The notes beneath the pieces were generated by a model. It was not told the origin of the DNA and searched no databases. It saw only the letters and a list, made by a program, of their open reading frames with translations. From contig JACQXE010000033.1 in the NCBI GenBank assembly GCA_016208915.1, positions 1 to 49,698 on the forward strand: a stretch of 49,698 nt of DNA, written 5' to 3'. Below are positions 37,709 to 46,190 of this stretch, piece by piece. Made by a program: the position numbers and the translations under genes. Numbering within the stretch: position 1 is the stretch's first letter; each line of letters starts with the position of its first letter. Source of the DNA: Nitrospirota bacterium (lineage in GTDB: Bacteria; Nitrospirota; Thermodesulfovibrionia; Thermodesulfovibrionales; UBA1546).

Positions 37709-38725
37709 TTATAGTTTTTTGACAAAAATCTCCATATCCTTCATATGTTTTCTGAGTTTTGCAAACTCATTGAAATGAAGCGATTGAGGCCCGTCAGATA
37801 GTGCATGGTCAGGATCAGGATGTATTTCGATCATGATTCCGTGTGCTCCTGCTACAATAGAAGCGAGCGACATCACAGGGACGAGAGTTCTTTTGCCTGT
37901 TGCATGACTGGGATCAAAAATAACAGGAAGATGGGAGATTGATTTTACTAATGGAATAACTGAGAGATCTGCCGTGTTTCTGGTTAGGGTCTCGAAAGTC
38001 CTTATCCCGCGTTCACAGAGAATGACATTAGGATTTCCCTCAAGAAGTATATATTCTGCAGAGGCAAGCCATTCTTCAATAGTTGCAGAGAGCCCTCTTT
38101 TAAGAATCACAGGCTTTTTTGTGCGGCCTGCTTCTTTGAGGAGATCAAAATTTTGCATATTACGCGCGCCAATCTGAAGCATATCTACCTTTTCAGCAGC
38201 AATGCTTATGTGCTCAGGGCTCATAACCTCTGTCACTGTTGATATTCCTGTTCGTTCTCTTACCTCTGAAAGGATATCAAGCCCCTCTTCCCTTAACCCC
38301 TGAAAACTGTGGGGACTTGTCCTCGGCTTGAATGCCCCGCCTCGCATAACAGGGATCCCGAGCTTTTTAAGGAATAAAGCTGTCTTCATTGCCTGCTCTC
38401 TGCTCTCTATAGCGCAAGGCCCTGCAATAATCAGAAATGGGCGTCTTTCGCCAACATTCGTATTTTTATCTATGCGAACGATTGTGTTTGGAAAGTGAAA
38501 GTCCCTGCTTACTAACTTATACGGTTTTGTGACATGGATTATTTCTTTTATCCCGTGTATGTCGCGCAATGGCATATCGTCAACCCATCCCTGATTCCCT
38601 ACGACTCCGATGGCAGTTCTCTCAGCGCCGGGGATTGCAACAGGTCTAAGTCCCATAGCAATGATTGTTTTTTTAACCTTTTCAATGTCCCTGCTGCTTG
38701 CCTGATGATGCATCACAATAAGCAT
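37709..38725 (-). CDS. aroF: 3-deoxy-7-phosphoheptulonate (DAHP) synthase
   Basis: This is a 338-residue DAHP synthase of the Bacillus/Thermotoga type, with an N-terminal ferredoxin-like regulatory domain (about residues 1-75, MLIVMHHQASSRDIEKV) and a catalytic barrel. Catalytic blocks are AGPCAIESREQ, RGGAFKPRTSPHSFQG, IGARNMQNFDLL, ILKRGLSATIEEW and DPSHATGKR. It condenses erythrose-4-phosphate with phosphoenolpyruvate at the start of aromatic amino acid synthesis, and the N-domain usually gives feedback control. ATG at 38725 follows GAAGGAGA. Confidence 0.93.
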   Translation of the reverse strand: MLIVMHHQASSRDIEKVKKTIIAMGLRPVAIPGAERTAIGVVGNQGWVDDMPLRDIHGIKEIIHVTKPYKLVSRDFHFPNTIVRIDKNTNVGERRPFLIIAGPCAIESREQAMKTALFLKKLGIPVMRGGAFKPRTSPHSFQGLREEGLDILSEVRERTGISTVTEVMSPEHISIAAEKVDMLQIGARNMQNFDLLKEAGRTKKPVILKRGLSATIEEWLASAEYILLEGNPNVILCERGIRTFETLTRNTADLSVIPLVKSISHLPVIFDPSHATGKRTLVPVMSLASIVAGAHGIMIEIHPDPDHALSDGPQSLHFNEFAKLRKHMKDMEIFVKKL

Positions 38726-38738
38726 GTACGTCTCCTTC

Positions 38739-38939
38739 TCATGCCAGCAGAATATCCTGTTCGTTAGACTCTGCATCTTGGAAGAGAGGATGCCACTTGC
38801 CTTTTCTGGTCAGTAAGAATGGTATTTCCTTCTGGCAGGTTTTGCATCTCCTTATCTCAGCGGCCTCTATGCCGAGTTCCATGAGTTCAGATGTGATACT
38901 ATGGTGAGATATTGATTCATATTTGTGGACATGTTTCAT
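38739..38939 (-). CDS. Small zinc-ribbon-like protein
   Basis: I do not recognise this 66-residue protein. It has one CxxC (RRCKTCQKE) with several His residues near the N-terminus (MKHVHKYESISHHS), so it could bind a metal. AAGGAGGG at the right distance supports the ATG at 38939. It precedes the DAHP synthase gene by 13 nt and is likely cotranscribed. Confidence 0.7.
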   Translation of the reverse strand: MKHVHKYESISHHSITSELMELGIEAAEIRRCKTCQKEIPFLLTRKGKWHPLFQDAESNEQDILLA

Positions 38940-39066
38940 TTTATTGCCCTCCTTATTTTTAGAATACATTACTCGGAATCATAAGTCGAGTCCTGTTATC
39001 GCAAATAGCGCGGGGAAAGATTATTGTTGATATAAAGAACACGGGAATTTTCCGACAAGGAGTAAA

Positions 39067-39152
39067 TGGTGCCGAAGGCGGGATTTGAACCCGCATGGGT
39101 TTCCCCACACGCCCCTCAAACGTGCGTGTCTACCAGGTTCCACCACTTCGGC
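39067..39152 (-). tRNA. tRNA-Leu (GAG anticodon)
   Basis: The minus strand folds to a class II tRNA of 86 nt: acceptor GCCGAAG/CTTCGGC, anticodon stem CACGT/GCGTG with loop TTGAGGG, a long variable arm (TGGGGAAACCCA region), T arm with TTCAAAT, discriminator A, and encoded CCA. Class II shape and GAG fit tRNA-Leu. Confidence 0.93.
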
Positions 39153-39198
39153 ATTCTGATATAGTATTATAAAAATCATATTGTTTTCAAGAGATGCC

Positions 39199-39546
39199 TC
39201 ACACCTCAAATGCATCCCTGATGTGCTCGATCTCTTTTCCAGTGTTATTCAAATATATGCTTAGGACATCAAATCTGACAGGAGGATTTTTTTTCTGAAT
39301 TTTTAAGTATAACAAAGCCAGCTTCTTCAGCTTCATCTGCTTTCTCGCATCAACTGCCTCGAATGGAGATCCAAAGGCATTGCTTGAACGGGTCTTAACC
39401 TCAACAAAGACGAGAGTTTCTCTGTCCTGTGCGATGATGTCTATCTCTCCGATGGGGGTTTTATAATTTCTTGCAATAATTTTGTAGCCTTTGCGTTTTA
39501 AATGTTCTGCAGCAAGGTCTTCTCCCTTACTGCCAATGAGTTTCAC
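39199..39546 (-). CDS. yraN: YraN family (UPF0102) endonuclease-like protein
   Basis: This 115-residue protein has the restriction-endonuclease-like core of the family: [34 protein letters not shown], then FVEVKTRSS with the ExK active-site pair. Its exact function is unsettled. The gene overlaps the Toprim gene by 20 nt. Confidence 0.92.
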   Translation of the reverse strand: MKLIGSKGEDLAAEHLKRKGYKIIARNYKTPIGEIDIIAQDRETLVFVEVKTRSSNAFGSPFEAVDARKQMKLKKLALLYLKIQKKNPPVRFDVLSIYLNNTGKEIEHIRDAFEV

Positions 39547-39979
39547 TTTCTTCGAGTCTCCTTAGCAGTTTTGGTATGCCTTCTATGTCTTTTATGTCCT
39601 TCTGGCATAATATCTTTAGAATCTCCCTGAATGCTGAGAATTCTTCCCAGTGGCCTTTTAAAAGATTGCACAGGGTTCTGTCAAGTTTTTCGCCCCTATC
39701 GTCCCAGTCAAGGAGGACTATAACACGGGCAAATTTTTCTAATATATCCTCACAAAAATCATACATATTCTGCCCGCTGTGCAGTATGAGGATATCACCG
39801 CTGAGCCCGAGTTTCCTGAGGGCAAGCGCATCCTTTTTGCCTTCGACTATGACAGGCGTGTCTTTGTTCACTTCCCGAAGCGCTTCAAAGACCTCGCGAA
39901 GTTTTACTGCCCTCTCCATCCTGCCGGGCAAGGGGTAGTTTCTCTGCATATCCTCCACTTGGCTGTATTTCTTTATCAT
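39527..39979 (-). CDS. Toprim domain protein
   Basis: This 150-residue, stand-alone Toprim protein has the Glu motif VEGKKDALALRKLG and the DxD motif LLDWDDRGEKL. Such small proteins include RNase M5-like and archaeal types, but the role here is not determined. Several starts are possible; I keep the longest ATG because it follows the promoter-side AT region, although MERAVKLREVF (residue 20) is also credible. It is divergent from gmhA. Confidence 0.75.
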   Translation of the reverse strand: MIKKYSQVEDMQRNYPLPGRMERAVKLREVFEALREVNKDTPVIVEGKKDALALRKLGLSGDILILHSGQNMYDFCEDILEKFARVIVLLDWDDRGEKLDRTLCNLLKGHWEEFSAFREILKILCQKDIKDIEGIPKLLRRLEESETHWQ

Positions 39980-40026
39980 TGTTTATATTTTATAGATATT
40001 TTTATAAAATATAAACAGCATTATGG

Positions 40027-40056
40027 TTGACATGAAAAGCATGATTAAATTACTCT
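40027..40056 (+). promoter_or_regulatory. Possible promoter of gmhA
   Basis: A perfect TTGACA (40027-40032) with TACTCT 18 nt downstream (40051-40056) lies in the divergent intergenic gap. The -10 is weak. Confidence 0.35.
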
Positions 40057-40108
40057 ATGCTATACAAAAAGATGTCTCTATTTTTCATAAAGGAGAGTTC
40101 TACAGAGA

Positions 40109-40693
40109 ATGAAAGAAAAGATATTAAAGGCATTTGAAGAAAGCATAAGCATTAAAGATAAGTTTGTAAAAGATAATGTTGATACCATAATTGAGGTCTC
40201 AAAGGCGATTGCAGATGCCTTCAATGAAGGGAAAAAGGTTATTCTTTTTGGAAATGGCGGGAGCGCCACAGATGCCTCTCATATTGCTGCTGAATTCGTT
40301 AATAGGTTTAAAAGGGAAAGGCCGAGTCTTCCTGCCATTGCGCTCAATACAGACATGGCGGTGATAACAGCTATAGCCAATGATTATGACTATTCAGAGG
40401 TGTTTGCAAGACAGCTTAAGGCCTTAGGTGAGGAAGGGGATATTGTCATCGCAATCAGCACCAGCGGAAGCTCTGGAAATGTGCTAAAGGCAATGGATGT
40501 GGCAAAAAAGAAGAAACTGAAGACAATAGCTTTTACAGGAGCAAAGGGAGAAAAGTTCGCATCAAAGGCTACATATTCATTTGTAGTAATGTCTGATAAT
40601 ACACCAAGAATTCAGGAGACCCACATAACGCTCGGCCATGTCCTCTGCCAGATGGTGGAGGAGATATTATTTGAGGCGCCAAGAAAAAAATAG
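40109..40693 (+). CDS. gmhA: Phosphoheptose isomerase GmhA (SIS family)
   Basis: This 194-residue SIS-domain protein has the GmhA layout: FGNGGSATDASHIAAEFVNRF, ISTSGSSGNVLKAMDVA and RIQETHITLGHVLCQMVE, the last with zinc-ligand-type His/Glu residues. It converts sedoheptulose-7-phosphate to glycero-manno-heptose-7-phosphate for LPS heptose, which suits a Gram-negative envelope. DiaA is a related alternative. AAGGAGAG precedes the ATG by 11 nt. The 3' end overlaps ruvC. Confidence 0.85.
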   Translation: MKEKILKAFEESISIKDKFVKDNVDTIIEVSKAIADAFNEGKKVILFGNGGSATDASHIAAEFVNRFKRERPSLPAIALNTDMAVITAIANDYDYSEVFARQLKALGEEGDIVIAISTSGSSGNVLKAMDVAKKKKLKTIAFTGAKGEKFASKATYSFVVMSDNTPRIQETHITLGHVLCQMVEEILFEAPRKK

Positions 40694-41180
40694 GAAGATA
40701 ATACTCGGTATTGACCCCGGAAGTATTGTCTGCGGCTACGGATTGATAAAGACTGCTTCTCATGCTGCGGAATACTCTTATATAGCATCAGGCAGGATTA
40801 TTTTGTCATCCAAGAATGCCCTTCATGTGAGGCTGAAAGAAATACATGATGGTCTTACAGGTATTATGAATGAGTATTCCCCTGATGAGGTCGCTATTGA
40901 GAAAATCTTTTTTGCAAAAAGCATAAGGTCAGCGCTTACCCTCGGACATGCAAGAGGTGCAGCACTGATTGCTGCAGCCTCCCGCGGGGTTCCTGTTTAC
41001 GAGTACAGCGCACTTGAGGTAAAAAAAGCAATTGTAGGCTATGGAAGGGCAGAAAAACATCAGATTCAGAGCATGGTATCAAAGATTCTCAATATCAGTT
41101 TCAGGTTGTCCAGTGATAGCGCAGACGCTCTTGCCCTTGCGCTCTGCCATGTGAATACAGCAAGAATTTTTGAGGAATAG
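40671..41180 (+). CDS. ruvC: Holliday junction endonuclease RuvC
   Basis: This protein has the catalytic acid residues of RuvC: ILGIDPGS, VAIEKIFFAKS, and DSADALALAL. It resolves Holliday junctions with RuvAB. The TTG at 40671 is preferred (169 residues), because GGTGGAGGAG is ideally spaced inside gmhA. An ATG at 40638 would add a Trp/Arg-rich head that looks non-native. It overlaps the last 23 nt of gmhA. glcD follows by 3 nt. Confidence 0.92.
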   Translation: MRRQEKNRKIILGIDPGSIVCGYGLIKTASHAAEYSYIASGRIILSSKNALHVRLKEIHDGLTGIMNEYSPDEVAIEKIFFAKSIRSALTLGHARGAALIAAASRGVPVYEYSALEVKKAIVGYGRAEKHQIQSMVSKILNISFRLSSDSADALALALCHVNTARIFEE

Positions 41181-41183
41181 ACT

Positions 41184-42557
41184 ATGGCAAAAAATAATTC
41201 CATGATAAGAATTGTTGATGAACTGCCTGATATAAAAATCTCGAAGGAGCCGGAAGACCTTTTATGTTACGGTTTTGACGCTTCGAGAATTGAAGGACAT
41301 GCAAGGGCAGTTATTTGGCCGAGGACAACAAAAGATGTTGTCAGGGTTATGCAATATGCTTACCAGAATGAAGTCCCTGTTGTCCCACGAGGCGCTGGCA
41401 CAGGCATGACAGGAGGGGCTATTCCATTGAATCGCGCTATGGTCATGAGCTTCGAGAAGATGAACAAGCTTGTAGAGCTTGATACAAATAACCTGAACGT
41501 CATAGTAGAGCCCGGATTGATAAATGGCAGACTACAGCGAGATCTCGAACATCTCGGGTTTTTTTATCCTCCTGATCCTGCCAGTATGAATTTCTGTACT
41601 ATTGGAGGAAATGTTGCAGAGAATGCAGGAGGACCGAGGGCTTTAAAATACGGGGTTACAAAAGACTATGTGATGGAGCTTGAGGCAGTGCTTCCTAATG
41701 GTGATGTTATTACAACAGGCGTAAGAACATCAAAAGGAGTTGTAGGGTATGACCTCGCAAGATTATTAACCGGCTCAGAAGGAACGCTTGCCGTGATAAC
41801 AAAGATAAGGCTTAGAATTCTTCCATTGCCGGAAGAGGTTATAACACTACTTGCAATGTTTGATAACCTCGAGGCGTCAGGTAAGACGGTTTCAAAAATA
41901 ATAGGGGCAAAAATAATGCCCCGCACCCTTGAGTTTATGGATAGGGAAGCGATCACTGCTGTTGAGAGATATAAGGCTGTTGGTATGCCTAAAGATGTTG
42001 AGGCGCTGCTTCTGATCGAACTTGATGGACATCCCTCAGCAATAACAAAACAGGCAGAGAAAATAGCTGAAATCTGCGAATCTCTAAATGCAGATATAAA
42101 GATAGCAGAAGATTCTTCTGCAAGAGAAAAGCTCTGGGAAGCAAGAAGGGCAATATCGCCTGCACTTTATAACCTCTACCCCGAAAAAATAAACGAAGAT
42201 ATTGTCGTACCGAGAGATAAAATCCCTGAAATGCTGAAAGGGCTAAGAAAGCTTGCTGAAGAGAGCGGAATATCAATAGTTAATTTCGGTCATGCAGGAG
42301 ACGGTAACATACATGTGAATATAATGGCTGACAAAAATGATGCTGAGAAATATAAAAAAGCTAAAGCTTTGGTAAAAGATATATTCAGTATGACCCTGAG
42401 TCTCGGAGGCACAATTTCAGGAGAACATGGCATAGGAATGACAAAGGCTCCGTATCTCAGTATGGAGCTAAAAAAGAATGAGATAGATATTATGAAGGGC
42501 ATAAAAAACCTTTTTGATCCAAAGGCTATACTCAACCCCGGCAAGATTTTTGCATAG
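41184..42557 (+). CDS. glcD: FAD-linked oxidase, GlcD/D-lactate dehydrogenase type
   Basis: This 457-residue flavoprotein has a PCMH-type FAD domain (PRGAGTGMTGGAIP, FCTIGGNVAENAGGPRALKYGVTKDYV, LTGSEGTLAVITKI) and a C-terminal oxidase domain with the His motifs GHAGDGNIHVNI and GEHGIGMTKAPYL. It should oxidise glycolate, D-lactate or another 2-hydroxy acid. The partner subunits glcE and glcF are not nearby. It is the third gene of the gmhA-ruvC-glcD run. Confidence 0.9.
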   Translation: MAKNNSMIRIVDELPDIKISKEPEDLLCYGFDASRIEGHARAVIWPRTTKDVVRVMQYAYQNEVPVVPRGAGTGMTGGAIPLNRAMVMSFEKMNKLVELDTNNLNVIVEPGLINGRLQRDLEHLGFFYPPDPASMNFCTIGGNVAENAGGPRALKYGVTKDYVMELEAVLPNGDVITTGVRTSKGVVGYDLARLLTGSEGTLAVITKIRLRILPLPEEVITLLAMFDNLEASGKTVSKIIGAKIMPRTLEFMDREAITAVERYKAVGMPKDVEALLLIELDGHPSAITKQAEKIAEICESLNADIKIAEDSSAREKLWEARRAISPALYNLYPEKINEDIVVPRDKIPEMLKGLRKLAEESGISIVNFGHAGDGNIHVNIMADKNDAEKYKKAKALVKDIFSMTLSLGGTISGEHGIGMTKAPYLSMELKKNEIDIMKGIKNLFDPKAILNPGKIFA

Positions 42558-42637
42558 GGTATCTGCACAAAAAATCTTGCATTTGCAGTTTTAAAGGTAT
42601 TTAATAATTGTCGGTAATAATTATTTTAACCGTATGC

Positions 42638-42643
42638 TATAAT
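42638..42643 (+). promoter_or_regulatory. Extended -10 promoter of the MerR-family gene
   Basis: TGCTATAAT (TG at 42635) is a perfect extended -10 sequence, 26 nt before the ATG at 42670. No strong -35 is present, which extended -10 promoters tolerate. Confidence 0.5.
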
Positions 42644-42669
42644 GAAATAATTTTAAATAAAGGAGCCTC

Positions 42670-43095
42670 ATGATAGAAGAGCTTACAGAACAAGAGAAGA
42701 AAGAGAAGCCCCTGTATCCTATAGGTATAGTAGCCGAACTGATAGGAACGACCGCACAGACGCTCAGGCTTTATGAAAAACACAAGCTGATAAAGCCTGC
42801 AAGAAGAAATAAAAACAGATTTTATTCTGAGAACGATGTACGATGGCTGAGATGTTTACGGGAGATCATCCATAATAGGAAGATAAGCATAGAAGGAATC
42901 AAAAAGCTCCTTGAATATGCTCCGTGTTGGGAGATAACAAAATGCTCTGAAGAGAGGAAGAATAAATGCTCTGCATTGAGAGACAACGCAAAACCCTGCT
43001 GGGAGCTGAACCGGATGATATGCAACAGGGAAAACGGAAAGATATGCGAGGATTGCGTAGTCTATATCTCAAAGCATCTCAAGACAAAGACTTAA
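42670..43095 (+). CDS. MerR-family regulator with a C-terminal two-CW Cys-rich domain
   Basis: The N-terminal half (about residues 15-85) is a MerR DNA-binding domain (PIGIVAELIGTTAQTLRLYEKHKLIKPARR). The C-terminal 55 residues hold eight cysteines in a repeated CWE pattern (CWEITKC...C, CWELNRMIC, CEDC), as in two-CW domains, which probably bind a metal or an Fe-S cluster. The combination suggests a redox- or metal-sensing transcription factor, but its targets are unknown. AAAGGAG precedes the ATG. Confidence 0.85.
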   Translation: MIEELTEQEKKEKPLYPIGIVAELIGTTAQTLRLYEKHKLIKPARRNKNRFYSENDVRWLRCLREIIHNRKISIEGIKKLLEYAPCWEITKCSEERKNKCSALRDNAKPCWELNRMICNRENGKICEDCVVYISKHLKTKT

Positions 43096-43132
43096 GAGCT
43101 TTTCTGCCTTCCCTGTTGCTTCTCAATCCGTT

Positions 43133-43450
43133 CTACTTCCCGTCAAACTTTATTGACTTCGGATCAAATGCAGGATTGATTAAATAAGCCTCCCTGAAAT
43201 GTTTTGCTGAATCATCCAGATGCTTTAGCTTATACTGCGCATAGCCGAGAAGGTAGTATGCCTGCGCATTAGGCTTTTGAGATGCATAGTCTTTCAGATA
43301 CCTGATTGCGGTCTCGAAATCCTTTTTTGCATATGCCTCAAGAGCCTTCTCATAGGGAGTCTCCTGGGCAAAAGTGAATGAGACCATAAAAATAAGCACA
43401 AGAATACAAATGACAAAGCCCATCCCCAACTTCTCACTTCTCTTTTTCAT
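43133..43450 (-). CDS. Secreted TPR protein
   Basis: A Lys/Arg start and hydrophobic stretch (MGFVICILVLIFMVSFTFAQ) form a signal peptide, with cleavage likely after FAQ. The mature 75 or so residues contain two TPR units (PYEKALEAYAKKDFETAIRYL, NAQAYYLLGYAQYKLKHLDDSAKHF). The periplasmic partner is not known. An AGGAGG site precedes the ATG. It is convergent with the MerR-family gene. Confidence 0.8.
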   Translation of the reverse strand: MKKRSEKLGMGFVICILVLIFMVSFTFAQETPYEKALEAYAKKDFETAIRYLKDYASQKPNAQAYYLLGYAQYKLKHLDDSAKHFREAYLINPAFDPKSIKFDGK

Positions 43451-43599
43451 AGCATCCTCCTGGTATAATCCTCATCGATAAAATAGGTAAGGAAGTTTAT
43501 AATAGTTTTAAAAGTCTTTAAGGAGGAAAGACAATTTGCTTCCTCCTTATGCCAAGGAAATACAACCCGTTCTATTTTTTGTTTCTACATACACTGTTA

Positions 43600-44352
43600 T
43601 TATAATCTATTTTCCACTTCAACCTGTAATAACTCTACATCTGATCTTAAAGCTTTAACTTCCCAATAAAATTTTTGTTCAAGGTTATACTTGTCTATTG
43701 TCCGCACTTCAAATTTCCCACTTATAACAGCAGATGCTGCAAGGTTGCTTATAAGTTCGTCATCTTTTTCGAATTTAGGTGTCAGAAGAACAGTTCTACC
43801 CTCCTTTCTTGTTAATGCTTCAAAATAGTCAGGTAATTCTATAACAGCCTTGCCATTTATAAGTCTGGCTTCTCCCCTGTAATAAACTCCTACCTCTGGA
43901 CCTTCAAGTGATGCATGAATAAGTCTTTTATTTGGATCGTTGTAACGAGGGTCTTGGATATCAAAGTTTTTGGAGGTTGCAGCAAAAGAACCGTTGACAT
44001 GAAGGTTATAAGAAGGACTCGCTGTCCCGATGCCGACGTTGCCGCCGCTAAATACAACGCCACTGTTTCCTGGCGCCGAGCCATTTTGGAAAATCGCAAA
44101 TTTAGATGTTGCATAGTTTCCAACATTCCACTGATTACCTGTAATTTCATAAAATGAAAGATAATTTGTGGTCTGTCCTGTAGAATTACGAAGAAACATA
44201 TTAGTGCCATCAACTCCGCCTTTCACATCCAATGCCGCCCCCGGACTCGTCGTCCCGATGCCGACGTTGCCGTTTACAATCAAATCCCCTGCATAAAGAT
44301 TGGTTGCAATCAATAAAAACCAAATCGTTAAAAACAAAACTATCTTCTTCAT
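43600..44352 (-). CDS. Secreted fibre-like protein with NVGIGT repeats
   Basis: A signal peptide (MKKIVLFLTIWFLLIATNLYA) is followed by two copies of the trimeric-fibre motif (NGNVGIGTTSP and GGNVGIGTASP) and a conserved C-terminal region that contains DPRYNDPNKRLIHASLEGPEVGVYYRGEA and IELPDYFEALT. Similar proteins are found at the cell surface and in phage tail fibres. No phage genes are around it, so a surface structure is more likely. AAAGGAGG precedes the ATG. Confidence 0.75.
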   Translation of the reverse strand: MKKIVLFLTIWFLLIATNLYAGDLIVNGNVGIGTTSPGAALDVKGGVDGTNMFLRNSTGQTTNYLSFYEITGNQWNVGNYATSKFAIFQNGSAPGNSGVVFSGGNVGIGTASPSYNLHVNGSFAATSKNFDIQDPRYNDPNKRLIHASLEGPEVGVYYRGEARLINGKAVIELPDYFEALTRKEGRTVLLTPKFEKDDELISNLAASAVISGKFEVRTIDKYNLEQKFYWEVKALRSDVELLQVEVENRL

Positions 44353-44378
44353 CCTTTCCTCCTTTTATTGTTCTATCT

Positions 44379-45089
44379 TCAATCCAATATAAAGTTTCCG
44401 ATTGTTACTTGAAATATCCCGCTATCAATTGTTAAATTCCCCTTAAGAGTTGTTTTCATCGGATTAGACGTAAATTCACAATTATAGCCGCCGTCCAGAG
44501 TCAATGTTTTGTTGACGGTAAGACTTTCAACGAGATCTATCGCCTGGCTCTGCAGGGTATTCCCGCTTACAGCAGCATTTTGGGCCGCCTGAAGGGTAGA
44601 GTAATAACTTGTGCCGTTTTTCACCGGCTGGTTGGGGCATGGCTGGACATTTATATAATTGTCTTTGGTTGCTGTATGAGGTCCGGTTGGATAAGTTGCG
44701 CTAAGGGAAACTGAATAGGCCCCTGTATTTTTGTAATTGTGAATTGGAGGATTCTGGCTGCTGCTGGTTGAGCTGTCACCGAAATTCCACAGCCAGGAAA
44801 AAGGGTTCCCGTTGGAAAGGTCGGTGCAGGTCACAAATAACGGCGCCATGCCTGTGGTTGGAGAACAGGAGAAATTTACTGAAAGCTTGTAGGTCGCCTT
44901 CACCTCCCGGTTACCCACTTCATCATATTGATACTCTGTAACTGTCCAATCGCTGTATTCCGCCCATATCAGCCGGTTTAGGTCATCGTAGGCATGTTTC
45001 ATATTCTCCCCATAGGAAGAGCTGAACGAAATAAAAATAAATACCACGATGAACAGAATACTCCTCGACACAGCAATTCTTTTTATCAT
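44379..45089 (-). CDS. Secreted protein with an Rhs/YD repeat and a PKD domain
   Basis: A signal peptide (IAVSRSILFIVVFIFISFSSSYG) is followed by one Rhs-type YD repeat (YDDLNRLIWAEYSDWTVTEYQYDEVGNREV, in two blocks) and then a PKD domain (SCSPTTGMAPLFVTCTDLS, WLWNFGDSST). A C-terminal beta region lacks recognised motifs. The YD unit links it to the Rhs genes further right. ATG at 45089 follows GGAGG; a TTG 18 nt upstream is possible. Its 3' end is 26 nt from the fibre gene. Confidence 0.75.
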   Translation of the reverse strand: MIKRIAVSRSILFIVVFIFISFSSSYGENMKHAYDDLNRLIWAEYSDWTVTEYQYDEVGNREVKATYKLSVNFSCSPTTGMAPLFVTCTDLSNGNPFSWLWNFGDSSTSSSQNPPIHNYKNTGAYSVSLSATYPTGPHTATKDNYINVQPCPNQPVKNGTSYYSTLQAAQNAAVSGNTLQSQAIDLVESLTVNKTLTLDGGYNCEFTSNPMKTTLKGNLTIDSGIFQVTIGNFILD

Positions 45090-45423
45090 TATCTTATTTC
45101 CTCCCAATATTTTTTATCGTTCCTTTTTGATGCGATCCAGCAAATAAATCTTTTGCAACATAGACTGCATAAAGTATAATCAGGATTAATAATGCCTTAG
45201 AATATGTTTGATATGTCATCATTTTCTAAAATTGTACCCGTCCTTTTCCTTCCTACAGTCTTTATACGGTTTAAAGCGTTATGCGTTTTTAATGGTCGCT
45301 GTCCCTATATTATCCTCCCTATATTATCCTATTTATCTCTTTCATGCCTTTTTTCTCTCCCGATTGACGAAATCTCTCCCTTTTGTTATCCTACCTTTAA
45401 TCAAAGTGAAAGGAGGTTTTACA
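45090..45423. other. Intergenic region with a 14-bp tandem repeat
   Basis: Nothing coding is supported. It holds a perfect 14-bp tandem duplication (TCCCTATATTATCC, 45302-45329) and the ribosome binding site AGGAGG (45411-45416) of the antitoxin gene. Confidence 0.5.
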
Positions 45424-45642
45424 TTGCTAAAAACACTTGAATTGCCAAAAGTTGAGTTTATCACCACACCTGAGGGCAAACCCAAATCTGTTGTCTTAAG
45501 CCTTAAAGACTGGGAAAGAGTCAGCGAAACCCTGAAAATTATGTCCAGCAAAGAATTAATGCAGTCTATCAGAAGGGCAAAAAAGGAGTTGCGCGCTAAA
45601 ACCAAATTGCTGTCCTTTGACGAGGTATTCGAAAATCTATAA
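45424..45642 (+). CDS. Antitoxin of a RelE-type toxin-antitoxin pair
   Basis: This 72-residue protein has an N-terminal segment of Phd/YefM-like character (VEFITTPEGKPKSVVLSLKDWERVSETLKIM) and a charged tail ending in LLSFDEVFENL that would wrap the toxin. The TTG start at 45424 is used because AGGAGG lies 7 nt upstream; no ATG is in reach. The toxin gene begins before its stop. Confidence 0.72.
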   Translation: MLKTLELPKVEFITTPEGKPKSVVLSLKDWERVSETLKIMSSKELMQSIRRAKKELRAKTKLLSFDEVFENL

Positions 45643-45955
45643 GACATATTTCTCTCCTGAGTTTCTGAAACAAGGTAAAAAATATCGGCATCTTAAGAAA
45701 TTGCTTGCTGATAAAATAAAGTTGTTGTCGGAGAATCCATATACGCATTGTAAAAGCGAGCTGCTTGTCGGCGAACTTAAAGGGTTGCGTTCTGCAAGGA
45801 TCACCAAGTCTTTTAGAGTTATTTTCTCAGTTTGTGAAGAATGCAGGGCAAAAAACTTCCAGAAATTTGTCGGTTGTTTGCCTTTGCTCTGCAAAAAACT
45901 GGATTTAAATACCATAGTCTTTCTCACTTTCGGCCCTCACGATGAAGTCTATTAA
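45617..45955 (+). CDS. RelE/ParE-superfamily toxin
   Basis: This 112-residue protein begins with the typical YKTYFSPEFLKQGKKY and has GELKGLRSARITKSFRVIFSV, the conserved beta-hairpin with Arg residues that line RelE active sites. A 20-residue Cys-rich insertion (CEECRAKNFQKFVGCLPLLC) interrupts the C-terminal strands, which end FLTFGPHDEVY. The family cleaves mRNA on ribosomes or inhibits gyrase; which one cannot be said. The start overlaps the antitoxin by 26 nt, and no ribosome site is seen, so coupled translation is likely. Confidence 0.75.
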   Translation: MTRYSKIYKTYFSPEFLKQGKKYRHLKKLLADKIKLLSENPYTHCKSELLVGELKGLRSARITKSFRVIFSVCEECRAKNFQKFVGCLPLLCKKLDLNTIVFLTFGPHDEVY

Positions 45956-46176
45956 GTTGTAATGAAACCATGCTGTTCCTTTTTTTTATCTGTCATGCCA
46001 GCTCTTGTCCCGGCATTGTCCGGGATCGGTCCGGCATCCTTTTCAATGCTGTAAAATGTATTCTGTAGCTTTGACCCCGTTTCTCATCCATTTTCTTATA
46101 ATCTTTCATGCCTTTTCATAAGCTGTCCGCTGAATGCTAAAAGCTAACAGCTTTTTCCATTTAATAGAACCGTCTT
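45956..46176. other. Intergenic region made of repeat fragments
   Basis: It contains a partial TGTCATGCC...CCGGCATCC palindrome (45991-46039), a TTTGACCCC motif near 46074, and an AGCT-rich stretch (about 46120-46155). No gene is supported. Confidence 0.5.
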
Positions 46177-46190
46177 TTAAAGTCTTTTTT
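46158..46190. repeat. Direct repeat, copy 1, at the 3' end of the archaemetzincin-like gene
   Basis: CATTTAATAGAACCGTC followed by TTTTAAAGTCTT matches the sequence at 47839-47872 at most positions (TAGAACCGTC and TAAAGTCTT shared). The two copies flank the gene. Confidence 0.6.
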